Shown: positions 8,638 through 17,561, numbered from the stretch's first letter. The stretch is DNA of 64,000 nt from Pontibacter liquoris (GCF_022758235.1 NZ_JALEBG010000002.1:558001-622000); one strand, 5' to 3'. The notes: a model not told the origin generated them from the letters alone. Program-made: numbers and translations.

Positions 8638-9360
8638 TTACATCTTTGATATTTTGGCGGCTGCCGATACATCCGAACTGATGCTGGGGCTACCTTTATA
8701 ATAAACCACCGAGGCACCGGAAGCATTGATATCCAGCGCCTCTTTGGCATATACTTTCACTTTGCTGGCGCCGCTTGCTTCTATCTTCACGCGCTTTGCC
8801 ACCAGATCGGCTGCTTCCACTTTAGAGGCCCCTGACATGTCCATGTTCAGCACATCGGCCCGGCCGGTGAGCTCTACCTTGCTGGCGCCGCTCATATCGG
8901 CTACCAGTTGGTTGGCATCTACAGCCAGCGTTACCGCTGAGCCGCCACTCATGTTCAGATCGAATCTATCGCTTTTAAAAGTGCCGTTGCCAGTTACCTT
9001 TACGCCGCCGCTGATGGCTATTTTATTTAGCTCTTTTACGGTAATGTACGCCTTCATGCTTTTGGTGCTATTCAGGCTTTTGTCGTTATAGATGTGCAGC
9101 ACCCCATTCTTCACTTCGGTTTTGATATTGTCCAGCAGGTTTTCCTCTGCTTCCAGGCGCACGCCCTCCTTCAATCCCTGGGTTATTTCCACGTTAAATC
9201 CACCGCTCACGTCGATGCCTTTAAACCCGGAAACATCTCTGCTCACCGTTTTCAGGTTTCCATTGCCCCGCAGTTGCTGCGCCACAACAGGAGCGTTTGC
9301 CAGCAGCAGGGCCAGCGCAAATACAGTAACAGTAGCAGCGTAAAATTTAATGCTCTTCAT
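8638..9360 (-). CDS. DUF2807 (head GIN domain) protein, exported
   Basis: Exported protein of 240 residues with a signal peptide at residues 1-27 (ending PVVAQQ) and a single DUF2807 domain. The domain is a right-handed parallel beta-helix-like series of short repeats. This is visible as recurring Ser-Gly-(Gly/Ala)-Ser/Val units, for example VSGGFNVEI, ISGGVKVTG, MSGGSAV, then MSGASKVE twice and ASGASKVKV. Its role is not established; family members are proposed to be surface or periplasmic. Its neighbours give no functional link, and a terminator follows it. Confidence 0.88.
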   Translation of the reverse strand: MKSIKFYAATVTVFALALLLANAPVVAQQLRGNGNLKTVSRDVSGFKGIDVSGGFNVEITQGLKEGVRLEAEENLLDNIKTEVKNGVLHIYNDKSLNSTKSMKAYITVKELNKIAISGGVKVTGNGTFKSDRFDLNMSGGSAVTLAVDANQLVADMSGASKVELTGRADVLNMDMSGASKVEAADLVAKRVKIEASGASKVKVYAKEALDINASGASVVYYKGSPSISSDVSAAAKISKM

Positions 9361-9650
9361 AGGTATGGGTTTTATGGTTTTACTTTTTCAGGCGATAACA
9401 CGCACTTGCGCTATACTTTAAACCAATAGATGCAGAAAATAACCAATAGTTGCCTGAAGCCTGAAAAATTTAACAGCGCCTTGCCCGGCATGCAGGTTGC
9501 GCAAAGCCATACGGTAATCTTGATCTGAGTAGTTGTTGATTTAAGGAAGACAGCGGAGAGAAAGAGAAGAGCCTGACAGGATGCGGGCTCAAAGCGATGC
9601 CTGCAACAGGCTTTGGGCCTGCAGAGAAGCGATAAAGGAGGGAAAGCCGA

Positions 9651-9830
9651 TTACAGCTCCTGCACTTGCTTGGCCGGAAACAGGATTGCCAGCAAGCCAC
9701 CTGCCAGGTAGAACAATACCGGCACCAGCACTTGGCTGAGCTGCAGTGAGCCTGTTCTCATAAACTGCATCAGCAGCACCAACAGTAGTACACTTACCGC
9801 CGGCAAAAATAATTTGTAGCGTTTGGTCAT
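9651..9830 (-). CDS. Small two-helix membrane protein
   Basis: A 59-codon ORF beginning MTKRYKLFLPAV (ATG at 9828-9830) and ending QVQEL. It has two hydrophobic stretches (about residues 7-23 and 36-52) separated by a short polar turn. This is typical of a small inner-membrane protein with a positively charged N-terminus. I do not recognise a family. No clear ribosome binding site is seen, which is normal in this phylum. It stands alone between the DUF2807 and rhomboid genes, and the flanking 9361-9650 and 9831-10049 show nothing further. Confidence 0.55.
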   Translation of the reverse strand: MTKRYKLFLPAVSVLLLVLLMQFMRTGSLQLSQVLVPVLFYLAGGLLAILFPAKQVQEL

Positions 9831-10049
9831 CGTTTAGAGAAAATATGACTATTTAAAAATAGCTATACTTAATATTAAAGAGTTGGTTACGACGGTAGGG
9901 CTTGTCTCTTCGTAATGTTGCGGATCAGGGCATTTATTGTTTAAATATAGCGGATATTCTTACATTTTTTGCACCTGCCCTATAGATAATTTTTTTATCT
10001 GCTTCAGAACCATGCAGTACTGTTTTTAACATAGCCGTAGCACGCAGGC

Positions 10050-11594
10050 TTACCTGGTGGCTTTTTTGGTGGTGATCTGCACTACACCTGCGGCGCCTTC
10101 GGGGCCATAAGCAGTTGTCGCGTCTGTTCCTTTCAGCACTTGTATACTTTCAATATCATCGGGGCGCAGGTGCGCTACTGTGGCTGGCTGCTGCACCTTT
10201 TTCCCGTCCACCACATAGAGCGGCTTAGCAGCAGAATCTCTTTCTGCTGCTATTGCGGGCATACTGAGCTGGCTTTTCAGGGGATCATCTTCCCGGGCAA
10301 TTTCGCTGGCTTTGCCGTTACGCAGCCCGCGGACATAATGATCGATGGCCTGAAGGAGCTGCTGCTGTTGCGGGCTTTGCCACGTGCGTTTGGCGGCCAG
10401 ATCGCTGCGCAGCACCTGGTACGATTTTTTGCGAAGTCGCAGGTATTTGAGCATCACAGTTACTTTGTCCTGCTCCTCTCCTACCACATCATCTATCGGT
10501 GCCAGCAGCGCAATGCTTTCGTCCCAGCGCCGGATTCCCTCGTCCAGCAACGGCACAAAATCAGCGGCCTGCGCCTTATCTCCAGCCTGGTACAGGGCTA
10601 CGAACACGCGCATGGCCTGCGCTTCCTTTTTGCTCACCTCCTCCATGGCATATACAAAGCGCGCCTCACCGGCCAGGGGTATACTTTTAAAAAACATTCC
10701 TAACAGCAGCAGGCCCACCCCTGCCATCACGGCATTGCCTTTGGCACTGTAGTGCTGGGAGAGCTGCCGGTCGGAGCGCAACAAAAGCACGGCGCCGAAA
10801 AGCAGGCCGCACACCAGCCCGCCGGAGTGGGCTGCATTGTCGATACCGCTTTTCATGCCGAAGCCCAGGTTCAGCACCAGCACAAAGCCCAGGTTCAGGA
10901 GCATGCCTTTTTTGTGCTGCCAAGGCAATTTGCGTTCCAACAACATCAGGATCAACAGCAGCCCGAACATACCAAAAATAGCCCCGGATGCGCCTACGCC
11001 GGCACGTACCGGATCCCACCAGAGGCTGGTGATGCTCCCCGCCAGGCCGCATAAGAGATACGCGATCAGGTACGGCCAGCGGCCGATCAGAGGTTCCAGC
11101 GCTCTGCCCACGCTAACCAGCGCCAGCATGTTGAACGCCAGGTGCAGCAGGCCACCATGCAGAAAGGTACTGGTTAGCAGGCGCCACCACTCACCCGACA
11201 ATGTATAAGGTCCGAAGTTGGCCCCCATGGCTATCAGCGAGGCGGCATCGGGGTTGATGGGACTGATGCCCAGCAGCACCATTAGCAGGAATGCCAGCAA
11301 ATTCAGGTTCAGCAAGACAGGGGTTACAAAATATGCCTGCTGCGGCACGAAGGTCATTCCAAAGTCGCGCAGTTTCTCGGCTGCGCTTTGGGGTTGTTGC
11401 TCGGTTGGCCCTACGTAAGCTTGTTGCGCCTTTGCGCGAATAGCAGCTTCTTCGGGCAGCGCCACACCCCGCTTTTCCAGTTCATCCAGTATGGCCAGCA
11501 CCACTTCCGGCGCATACTCCTCCTGCTCCTGCAATACCTGCAGCAGGTCTTCTGTCTTGTGCCCGGCTATAACAGCCGCAAAGTTATTTTCCAT
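10050..11594 (-). CDS. Rhomboid intramembrane protease with C-terminal TonB-plug-like tail
   Basis: Predicted inner-membrane serine protease of 514 residues. The preferred start is the ATG at 11594 (MENNFAAVIAGHKTEDLL); the open frame extends 24 codons upstream without family support. Residues 1-70 are a soluble region. Six or seven membrane segments follow, with the rhomboid motifs FLHGGLLHLAFNM, catalytic GASGAIFG (Ser near 200) and NAAHSGG (His near 254). After about residue 330 comes a soluble helical region. The last 55 residues read PLYVVDGKKV, then IESIQVLKGTDATTAYGPEG and GVVQITTKK, the pattern of the plug domain of SusC-type receptors. Rhomboid identity is firm; the role of the tail is unknown. 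Confidence 0.9.
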   Translation of the reverse strand: MENNFAAVIAGHKTEDLLQVLQEQEEYAPEVVLAILDELEKRGVALPEEAAIRAKAQQAYVGPTEQQPQSAAEKLRDFGMTFVPQQAYFVTPVLLNLNLLAFLLMVLLGISPINPDAASLIAMGANFGPYTLSGEWWRLLTSTFLHGGLLHLAFNMLALVSVGRALEPLIGRWPYLIAYLLCGLAGSITSLWWDPVRAGVGASGAIFGMFGLLLILMLLERKLPWQHKKGMLLNLGFVLVLNLGFGMKSGIDNAAHSGGLVCGLLFGAVLLLRSDRQLSQHYSAKGNAVMAGVGLLLLGMFFKSIPLAGEARFVYAMEEVSKKEAQAMRVFVALYQAGDKAQAADFVPLLDEGIRRWDESIALLAPIDDVVGEEQDKVTVMLKYLRLRKKSYQVLRSDLAAKRTWQSPQQQQLLQAIDHYVRGLRNGKASEIAREDDPLKSQLSMPAIAAERDSAAKPLYVVDGKKVQQPATVAHLRPDDIESIQVLKGTDATTAYGPEGAAGVVQITTKKATR

Positions 11595-11834
11595 TTTACC
11601 ACGTATCCAAAGTAAATGTAACCAGGTCCGGGGGAAGCGCAAAACCGAAACGAAAGTAGCGGGCAATTTTGCAGGTCAAGCAGAGAATGATGTAAACGGC
11701 GTACAGCAACGGCCTTACCCTGCGGATTTGCTGCAAAAAAAGGCGCCTTTAACTTAAAATTAATCTAGCTGAGGTTCAGGAGGTTACCTTTAGAAAGAGG
11801 GGAAATAGAATAAGTACAAAAATATTTTGCCCGT

Positions 11835-11870
11835 TTTGTTTTCTAATTCCAAAACAAACTTCTACTTTTG
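11835..11870 (+). promoter_or_regulatory. Putative Bacteroidota-type promoter
   Basis: TTTG at 11835-11838 and TACTTTTG at 11863-11870 resemble the -33 TTTG and -7 TAnnTTTG elements of the phylum's primary sigma factor, with a somewhat long spacing. It would start a transcript of about 250 nt that ends at the hairpin near 12128. Confidence 0.5.
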
Positions 11871-12091
11871 CACCCGCAATGAGGGAAGTATTTAATACGA
11901 AAAGCTAATATAGGAAGCTGTTCTGTTAACTCCAAATGTATCGGTAAAATATTTGAAAAAATATTGCGACAGGTGCTGTTCCCGAAACGCCGCCAGGTAG
12001 CTACATGTAACCCAGGCATTCAAAAACGCAGAAATTATGCATACAAAAGATAAGGTTAGTTAAAGTTTAGATTAGTTTAGTTTGTTTAAGG

Positions 12092-12130
12092 TGAGAGAAA
12101 GCCCGACCATTTTGGTAGGGCTTTTCTCAT
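12092..12130 (+). terminator. Hairpin terminator, shares leader string with 16262
   Basis: AAAGCCC-ACC pairs with GGT-GGGCTTT around TTTT, followed by T-rich sequence. It is preceded by GTTTGTTTAAGGTGAGA, which also precedes the hairpin at 16262-16297. Confidence 0.65.
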
Positions 12131-12390
12131 TTTAGAGCAAGCCTGAATGCGAACCTATACCTGTCATACATGGTGGCCGGTTATACAGGCATCACATTTC
12201 CTCCTAAACCCGGCAAAGCACAAAAAGCAGTTCAGAAGCAAAGGGTAGTATAAAAGGTTACACGCTGCCAGACCCGGCAGGAACTGCCCCTCTCGCCGCC
12301 GGACATTTCATCCTGTGTTTATCCCGCATCATGCCTGAAAATTCTGGTTTCATCTAAAAAGAAGCAAATTATTGCAAAGAGGGGTTTCCC

Positions 12391-12415
12391 TTGCGCCAAA
12401 TTACTTCTACTTTTG
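12391..12415 (+). promoter_or_regulatory. Putative promoter for the TonB receptor operon
   Basis: TTG at 12391-12393 and TACTTTTG at 12408-12415 fit the TTTG/TAnnTTTG promoter pattern. A transcript from here would have a 5' leader of about 430 nt before the receptor gene. Confidence 0.5.
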
Positions 12416-12496
12416 CAGCCGATAACCGGAAGCAGGAAAAGCCAAACGCCTTAAACTACTGGGTATAAGTATAAAGCTGCTACACTTCCGGGCATC

Positions 12497-12601
12497 ATGC
12501 GCCAAATAACCACAACCTATAAAACTATGTTCTATCCATCTGCTTTTACGCTGCAGCCCGGCAACGGCCTTTTCAGCGCTTCTTTCGCTTCTCTGGCGTG
12601 A
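12497..12601 (+). CDS. Possible 34-residue leader peptide
   Basis: A short ORF (ATG at 12497, TGA at 12599-12601) beginning MRQITTTYKTMFYPS, lying in the leader of the TonB receptor transcript. There is no homology that I recognise and no ribosome binding site. It is recorded because it sits between promoter and main gene, but it may be chance. Confidence 0.2.
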   Translation: MRQITTTYKTMFYPSAFTLQPGNGLFSASFASLA

Positions 12602-12853
12602 TGCACGACCTGCACCGCTAACGCTGTCTTTTACTTCCTGTTGCCCCTCGTGCCACCTGGCGCACCAAACGGCCTGCCCCGAATTTAGGCCTGGTCTGGC
12701 AGCAAAGGAAGTATGGCCTCCATTATATAATTCTTTTACCGGAAAGTAGCATAAAGCGGCCTTCGCAGGCGGCTACTATTGCTGCACCTTACCGAAACAT
12801 TCAGTTGCCTGAATACCCTGTTGCATTTCCATACTACTGAGCAAAACAAAACC

Positions 12854-15193
12854 ATGAAAAAACAATTTTATACCCTGCTGACGCTTCTGCTGCTGTGCCT
12901 GCTGGCCGGGCCTGCGCTGGCGCAGGAGAAGGTAACCATCAGCGGTTACGTCAAAGACAAGGCCTCCGGCGAAGGGCTGATCGGCGCTTCCGTGGGCGTG
13001 CAGGAACTGCCCGGCGTGGGCGTGGGCACCAACGAGTATGGCTTCTACTCGCTCACGCTGCCAAAAGGCTCCTATACTTTATTTTACAACTACCTGGGCT
13101 ATGTAACCACGACCAGGCCCCTGCAGCTGAACGCCAGCCAGAAACTGGACGTGGAACTAAGCCAGAACACCACAGCCCTGAAAGAAGTGGAGATCACCAC
13201 GCGCAAGGAAGATAACAACGTGCGCTCTATGGAAATGAGCACGGTGAAAATGCAGGTGTCGGAGATCAGGAACATGCCAGCCCTGCTGGGCGAGGTGGAT
13301 GTGGTGAAGGCGGTGCAGCTGATGCCGGGCGTGCAGACGGCAGGCGAAGGCACCTCCGGCTTTTACGTGCGTGGCGGTGGCGTAGACCAGAACATGATCC
13401 TGCTCGACGAAGCGCCTGTATACAATGCCTCGCACCTGATGGGCTTTTTTTCGGTGTTCAATGCCGATGCCATCAAAGACGTGCAGCTCTACAAAGGCGG
13501 CATTCCGGCGCAGCACGGCGGCCGTTTGTCATCGCTGCTCGACATCCGCATGAAAGAGGGCAACAACAAAAAACTGGCTGTGTCAGGGGGTATTGGTACC
13601 GTTTCCAGCCGCCTGACCGTGGAGGCGCCGATCGTGCCGGACAAGAGCTCGTTCATCGTCTCCGGCCGCCGCACCTATGCCGATGTGTTCTTCAAGGCCA
13701 GCTCCGACCCCGAGGTAAAGAACAACCGCTTATACTTCTACGACCTCAACACCAAGCTGAACTATACTTTGAATGAAAAGAACCGGCTGTTTGTATCGGG
13801 TTATTTTGGGCGCGATGTGGCGGGCAACAAGCAGTTTATGATGGATTGGGGCAACGCCACGGCCACCCTGCGCTGGAACCACCTCTTCAACGACCGCCTG
13901 TTCTCCAACACTACCCTCATCTTCTCGGACTTTGATTATGCGCTGGGCTCCCGGGTGAAGGAGTCGGAATTTACCTGGAAGTCACGCATCAAAGATTACA
14001 GCCTCAAAAACGATTATACGTACTTCCTGAACCCCAAAAACCAGCTGCGCTTCGGCTTGCAGGGCACCTACCACCACTTTATTCCTGCCGAGGTGGTGCC
14101 AGGCCCGGAATCGTACGTGAGCAACATCAAACTGAACGCCACCAGTGCATTTGAAGGTGCGCTATACCTGAGCAACGAGCAGCAACTCACTAACCGCCTG
14201 ACCCTGGACTATGGCCTGCGTTTCTCCAGCTTCACCAACATGGGTCCCGGCAAAGTATACCAGTATGGCCCGGATTTCGACATGCCGGTGGACACCGTGG
14301 CCTATGGCCGCTTCGAGAAGATCAAATCCTACAGTGGGCTCGAGCCGCGCCTCTCGGCCAAGTATGCGCTGAGCGAGGTAAGTTCTGTTAAAGCCTCTTA
14401 CAACCGCATGCGCCAGTATTTGCACCTGGTGTCGAACTCCACTTCGGCCATGCCTTTTGATATCTGGATCCCGAGCAGCACCTACGTGCAGCCACAGCTG
14501 GCCGATCAGGTGGCAGCCGGCTACTTCCGCAACTTCTTCGATAACATGTTCGAGGGCTCGGTGGAAGTATACTACAAGTGGCTGGATAACCAGATTGACT
14601 ACAAGGATTACGCCGAGATCTTCCTGAACGATCGTCTGGAAACAGAGCTGCTGCGCGGCAGTGGCGAGGCGTACGGGGCAGAATTCTACCTGCGCAAGCA
14701 GAAAGGCCTGCTCACCGGCTGGGTCAGCTATACGTTGTCGAAGACGGAGCGCACGGTGCCGGGCATTAACCAGGGCAACCCTTACCCGCTGCGCTACGAC
14801 CGCCGCCACGCCGGCAACGTGGTGCTCACCTACCAGTTCAGCCCTAACATAAACTTTGGCGCCAACTGGACCTATGCTACCGGTGGTGCGGTAACCATGC
14901 CCGTGGGCCGCTACGAGTATAATGGTAAAACTTACCCGGTGTACTCCGAGCGCAACGGCTACCGTCTGCCCGACTACCACCGCCTGGATTTGTCGGCTAC
15001 CTATGAAAAGCCGAAGAACGAGTTTAAGAAGTATAGCAGCTCCTGGACGCTAAGCATCTACAACGCCTATGCGCGTAAAAATGCCTTCTCGGTATACTTC
15101 CGCGAAAGTGAGGACGACGCCACGAAAACCGAGGCCGTGAAAACGTACCTGTTCGGCATCATCCCCTCTCTTACCTACAACTTTAATTTTTAA
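12854..15193 (+). CDS. TonB-dependent outer-membrane receptor with carboxypeptidase-like N-terminal domain
   Basis: Outer-membrane active transporter of 779 residues. The ATG at 12854 gives a signal peptide (MKKQFYTLLTLLLLCLLAG, cut after ALAQ); an upstream in-frame ATG at 12779 would bury it, so I reject that start. Residues 28-110 are a CarboxypepD_reg-like beta-sandwich (ISGYVKDKASGEGLIGASV). The plug domain (about 120-240) contains GFYVRGGGVDQNMILLDEAP. The remainder is a 22-strand barrel ending in an aromatic-rich strand (SLTYNFNF). Unlike SusC it lacks a SusD partner. Instead it is followed after 18 bp by a DUF4249 lipoprotein gene, a standard pair in this phylum. The substrate is unknown. 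Confidence 0.93.
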   Translation: MKKQFYTLLTLLLLCLLAGPALAQEKVTISGYVKDKASGEGLIGASVGVQELPGVGVGTNEYGFYSLTLPKGSYTLFYNYLGYVTTTRPLQLNASQKLDVELSQNTTALKEVEITTRKEDNNVRSMEMSTVKMQVSEIRNMPALLGEVDVVKAVQLMPGVQTAGEGTSGFYVRGGGVDQNMILLDEAPVYNASHLMGFFSVFNADAIKDVQLYKGGIPAQHGGRLSSLLDIRMKEGNNKKLAVSGGIGTVSSRLTVEAPIVPDKSSFIVSGRRTYADVFFKASSDPEVKNNRLYFYDLNTKLNYTLNEKNRLFVSGYFGRDVAGNKQFMMDWGNATATLRWNHLFNDRLFSNTTLIFSDFDYALGSRVKESEFTWKSRIKDYSLKNDYTYFLNPKNQLRFGLQGTYHHFIPAEVVPGPESYVSNIKLNATSAFEGALYLSNEQQLTNRLTLDYGLRFSSFTNMGPGKVYQYGPDFDMPVDTVAYGRFEKIKSYSGLEPRLSAKYALSEVSSVKASYNRMRQYLHLVSNSTSAMPFDIWIPSSTYVQPQLADQVAAGYFRNFFDNMFEGSVEVYYKWLDNQIDYKDYAEIFLNDRLETELLRGSGEAYGAEFYLRKQKGLLTGWVSYTLSKTERTVPGINQGNPYPLRYDRRHAGNVVLTYQFSPNINFGANWTYATGGAVTMPVGRYEYNGKTYPVYSERNGYRLPDYHRLDLSATYEKPKNEFKKYSSSWTLSIYNAYARKNAFSVYFRESEDDATKTEAVKTYLFGIIPSLTYNFNF

Positions 15194-15211
15194 GCGATAG
15201 CCCTTCCAACT

Positions 15212-16006
15212 ATGAAAAAGTATCTATTCCTCAGCCTGAGCCTGCTGGCTTTTGCCTGCAGCAGCTGCGAAGAAGTGATCGACTACGAGCTCCGCACCGC
15301 CGATACCAAACTGGTGGTAGAAGGCCTTATTACCAACCAACCCGGCCCCTACACCGTGCGCCTCTCCAACACCAAAGGCTACCTGGATCAGGGCCGCACG
15401 CCCGGTGTGAACGGCGCACTGGTGATCGTGTCGGATAACCATGGCACCAGCGATACGCTAAAACAGGTGGCAGAAGGGATTTACCAGACCACCAAACTGC
15501 AGGGCAAGCCGGGCAACACGTACTACTTTAAGGCAGTGATAAACGGAAAAGAGTATACGGCCCAGAGCTACATGCCCCCTGTTTCCCCGATCGATTCGCT
15601 CACTTTTATTTACAAGAAAAAAGGCGAAACCAGCGACGAGGGCATACATCCCATCATTCATTTTGCAGATCCGGCAGGGCGAGGCAACTATTACCGCTGG
15701 AATGTCATCATTAATGGTGTAGTGGAGCCTGATGAGCTGGCCGTGCTGAAAGATGACATCTATGACGGCAACTACGGCCACGCCGACATGGAATTTGCCC
15801 TGAAAGCGAACGATAAGCTGCGCATTGAAATGTACTCGCTCGATAAGCCCGCCTACAGCTTCTGGCTGGCGCTGCTAAACCAGCAGAACGAGAGTGGCGG
15901 CCCCTTCGAGACCACGCCGGCCAATGCGCCCGGAAACATCAGCAATGGTGGCATCGGCTTCTTCGGCGCTTCGGCCGTGTCGGTGGTGGAAGGTGTGGCA
16001 AAGTAA
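15212..16006 (+). CDS. DUF4249 lipoprotein, TonB receptor partner
   Basis: Lipoprotein of 264 residues with signal peptide and lipobox ending FACSSC near residues 15-20. The mature part is a DUF4249 domain: Ig-like strands KLVVEGLITNQPGPYTVRLS at the start and a PVSPIDSL segment near 120. The family is regularly encoded right after non-SusC TonB receptors in Bacteroidota and is thought to act as its surface-exposed partner. That role is inferred from context. It is co-oriented with the receptor gene and 18 bp from it, so almost certainly in the same operon. Confidence 0.88.
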   Translation: MKKYLFLSLSLLAFACSSCEEVIDYELRTADTKLVVEGLITNQPGPYTVRLSNTKGYLDQGRTPGVNGALVIVSDNHGTSDTLKQVAEGIYQTTKLQGKPGNTYYFKAVINGKEYTAQSYMPPVSPIDSLTFIYKKKGETSDEGIHPIIHFADPAGRGNYYRWNVIINGVVEPDELAVLKDDIYDGNYGHADMEFALKANDKLRIEMYSLDKPAYSFWLALLNQQNESGGPFETTPANAPGNISNGGIGFFGASAVSVVEGVAK

Positions 16007-16169
16007 GCTGTGATTCGGCTTTTCTGCTGTAAACCTACTTTTAGCTCCTCTAAGGAGAGGAATTGACAAAGAAAGATAGCTGTTGCCATACCCTATACTG
16101 CTTTTATCATTTTGGGAAGACCTTGTTAGCGAGCAGTTATGGCGCTTATCATGCTGACAAGACGTTTGC

Positions 16170-16195
16170 CAACAAGATCCTTACAGGATGACAAA
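16170..16195 (+). repeat. Isolated copy of repeat module 4
   Basis: AACAAGATCCTTACAGGATG plus GACAAA matches module 4 of the composite repeats (5408-5431, 19910-19934, 26532-26556 inverted). It stands alone in the 300-bp gap after the DUF4249 gene. Confidence 0.7.
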
Positions 16196-16249
16196 TAAAT
16201 GGGAATGCTATTTACAAGTATAAAAGGCCGTTGGGCCAAAAGATATGTT

Positions 16250-16300
16250 TGTTTAAGGTGAGACAAGGCCTGGTTATTTTAGCCGGGCTTTTCTCGTTTT
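16250..16300. terminator. Hairpin with conserved upstream string
   Basis: GTTTGTTTAAGGTGAGA followed by a G-U-containing hairpin (AAGGCCTGG with CCGGGCTTT) and TTTTCTCGTTTTT. The string and hairpin layout repeat the element at 12081-12130. It could end the receptor operon. Confidence 0.6.
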
Positions 16301-16306
16301 TACGGG

Positions 16307-16771
16307 TTATACCTGGGGCATCACCAGCAGCCAGCCGGCCACCACTGCCAGCGGGATGGCCGCAAGTATGAGTTTGAGCACAAAACCCGGCGTAGGAGTG
16401 CCGGCCTGCCAGGAGCCTGGCCTGATGAGGTAGCGGGCACTTACAATACCTGAAAACAGCAACAGCACCGAAAGCACCAGGTGAATGATCTGCACCACCT
16501 GCTTTATTGCAATCTCGGTATCCGGCGACCATACGCGCAGACCGATGCGCACCAGCCAGGGCACCACCGCCAGCACGCACAGCAAGGCCAGCACTGAGCC
16601 GAGCTTTATCCGGAAAAGGGTTACCCAGGAGGCCAGCCCAAACAGCGCCATACCAGCCGGCAGGGCTATATCAGAATAGATCGTATGGGGCACCAACACA
16701 TAGCCTCTGAAAAAAAGGATCACGGTGGCAATGGCTACGCCGGTCAGGAAGTACAGCAGGTATCGGGTCAT
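16307..16771 (-). CDS. Integral membrane protein, unknown
   Basis: Protein of 154 residues from the ATG at 16771 (MTRYLLYFLTGV). The open frame reaches 16864 but would overlap the preceding gene, and the extra 31 residues are polar and without features. Five hydrophobic segments are visible (about residues 5-22, 32-48, 51-75, 94-113 and 130-150). I do not recognise the family. It is 23 bp downstream of the NTF2-like gene, so the two are probably co-transcribed. Confidence 0.7.
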   Translation of the reverse strand: MTRYLLYFLTGVAIATVILFFRGYVLVPHTIYSDIALPAGMALFGLASWVTLFRIKLGSVLALLCVLAVVPWLVRIGLRVWSPDTEIAIKQVVQIIHLVLSVLLLFSGIVSARYLIRPGSWQAGTPTPGFVLKLILAAIPLAVVAGWLLVMPQV

Positions 16772-16794
16772 AGCCCTATCATACTGTATTTTGG

Positions 16795-17313
16795 CTATTT
16801 CAGATACTTGCCAGGTAGTGGATATTTTGTGGTTTCGGGCGTAAAGAGCAAGCTGGCGATCCACCAGCGCCCCTGGTCGTACACGAGTTGGTAGGTATTT
16901 ACACCGCGGTCTTCTACTTTGCCGTTTTTGGTACCGGTGCGGGTCTCATACGTCTGGAAAGCCGTGGCCAGAAGGCCGAAACGCTCTACGCGCAGTGCCA
17001 GCTGGTTTTCGTAAAAGCCCAGCTCTTTGTAGGCCGGCCCGTTACGCTCGGCAAATTTTTCTGCCGTGGTGATGCGCACAAAGCTGCTATCGGCTTTAAA
17101 GAATACGCCGCCGAGCTGCGCATTGGGCAGAAACAAAGCCTTAAAGGCTTCCATGTCGCGCTCCTGCCCTTGCGGACCGGAAATGAGGCGCAGTGCAGCA
17201 GCCGTAATGGCTTCAGGAGAGGCGACATCGGCGGGCTGTACTTTTTTGGTTTGCGCCAGGCAAGTATAGCTAAGCCCAAGTATAAGCAGCAGGGTTAGTA
17301 GGTGTTTTTTCAT
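16795..17313 (-). CDS. Exported NTF2-like (SnoaL/DUF4440-type) protein
   Basis: Protein of 172 residues with a signal peptide (residues 1-20, ending TCLAQ). The mature part has the pattern of a cone-shaped NTF2-like fold: a helix with ALFLPNAQLGGVF, then FYENQLALRVERFGLLATAFQTYETR and a final strand pair around GVNTYQLVYDQGRWWIASL. No catalytic residues can be assigned. The nearest annotation is nuclear transport factor 2 family protein. It precedes the membrane protein gene by 23 bp. Confidence 0.75.
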   Translation of the reverse strand: MKKHLLTLLLILGLSYTCLAQTKKVQPADVASPEAITAAALRLISGPQGQERDMEAFKALFLPNAQLGGVFFKADSSFVRITTAEKFAERNGPAYKELGFYENQLALRVERFGLLATAFQTYETRTGTKNGKVEDRGVNTYQLVYDQGRWWIASLLFTPETTKYPLPGKYLK

Positions 17314-17561
17314 AGATTCGTTTTATTGTAGTTGAAGAAACAAGATACGCTAAACTTCTGTTTCAACGCATAATCTTATTTGGCCCCTAACGTGCTTAGC
17401 GCCTGCGGGTGAGCACTCAGGGCAATGGCAACGTATCCATCCAAACTTGTTGCTGTATACTTTGTTGTGCAAGCAGTCCTTAACACATATTTAATTTACA
17501 CCAGATCCGCTGCAGCGCGCAGCGGTATAGCCGGCTAAACAGCCACGTTCACAATAGAAGT

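Larger units (their letters stand above)
11667..12853 (+). other. Long intergenic region with two promoter-like sites and hairpin
   Basis: Nearly 1.2 kb with no ORF of normal size. It holds two similar promoter-like strings ending TTCTACTTTTGCA, at 11861-11873 and 12406-12418. A hairpin terminator lies about 230 bp after the first, and two very short ORFs are present: MHTKDKVS at 12036-12062, and a 34-codon ORF at 12497-12601. The layout suggests a short RNA followed by a separately transcribed long leader for the TonB receptor. No known riboswitch is recognised. Confidence 0.5.

Noticed and set aside
11960..12010. String with TGTTCCCGAAACGC, resembling part of a bacterial SRP RNA
   Set aside because: The diagnostic domain IV loop (GGAAGGAAGCA type) is missing, so I cannot support an SRP RNA.
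12779..12853. Upstream extension of the TonB receptor frame
   Set aside because: It would place 25 polar residues before a perfect signal peptide; the ATG at 12854 is clearly better.
14162..14980. 272-codon minus-strand frame
   Set aside because: Shadow of the TonB receptor barrel, whose frame is well supported.
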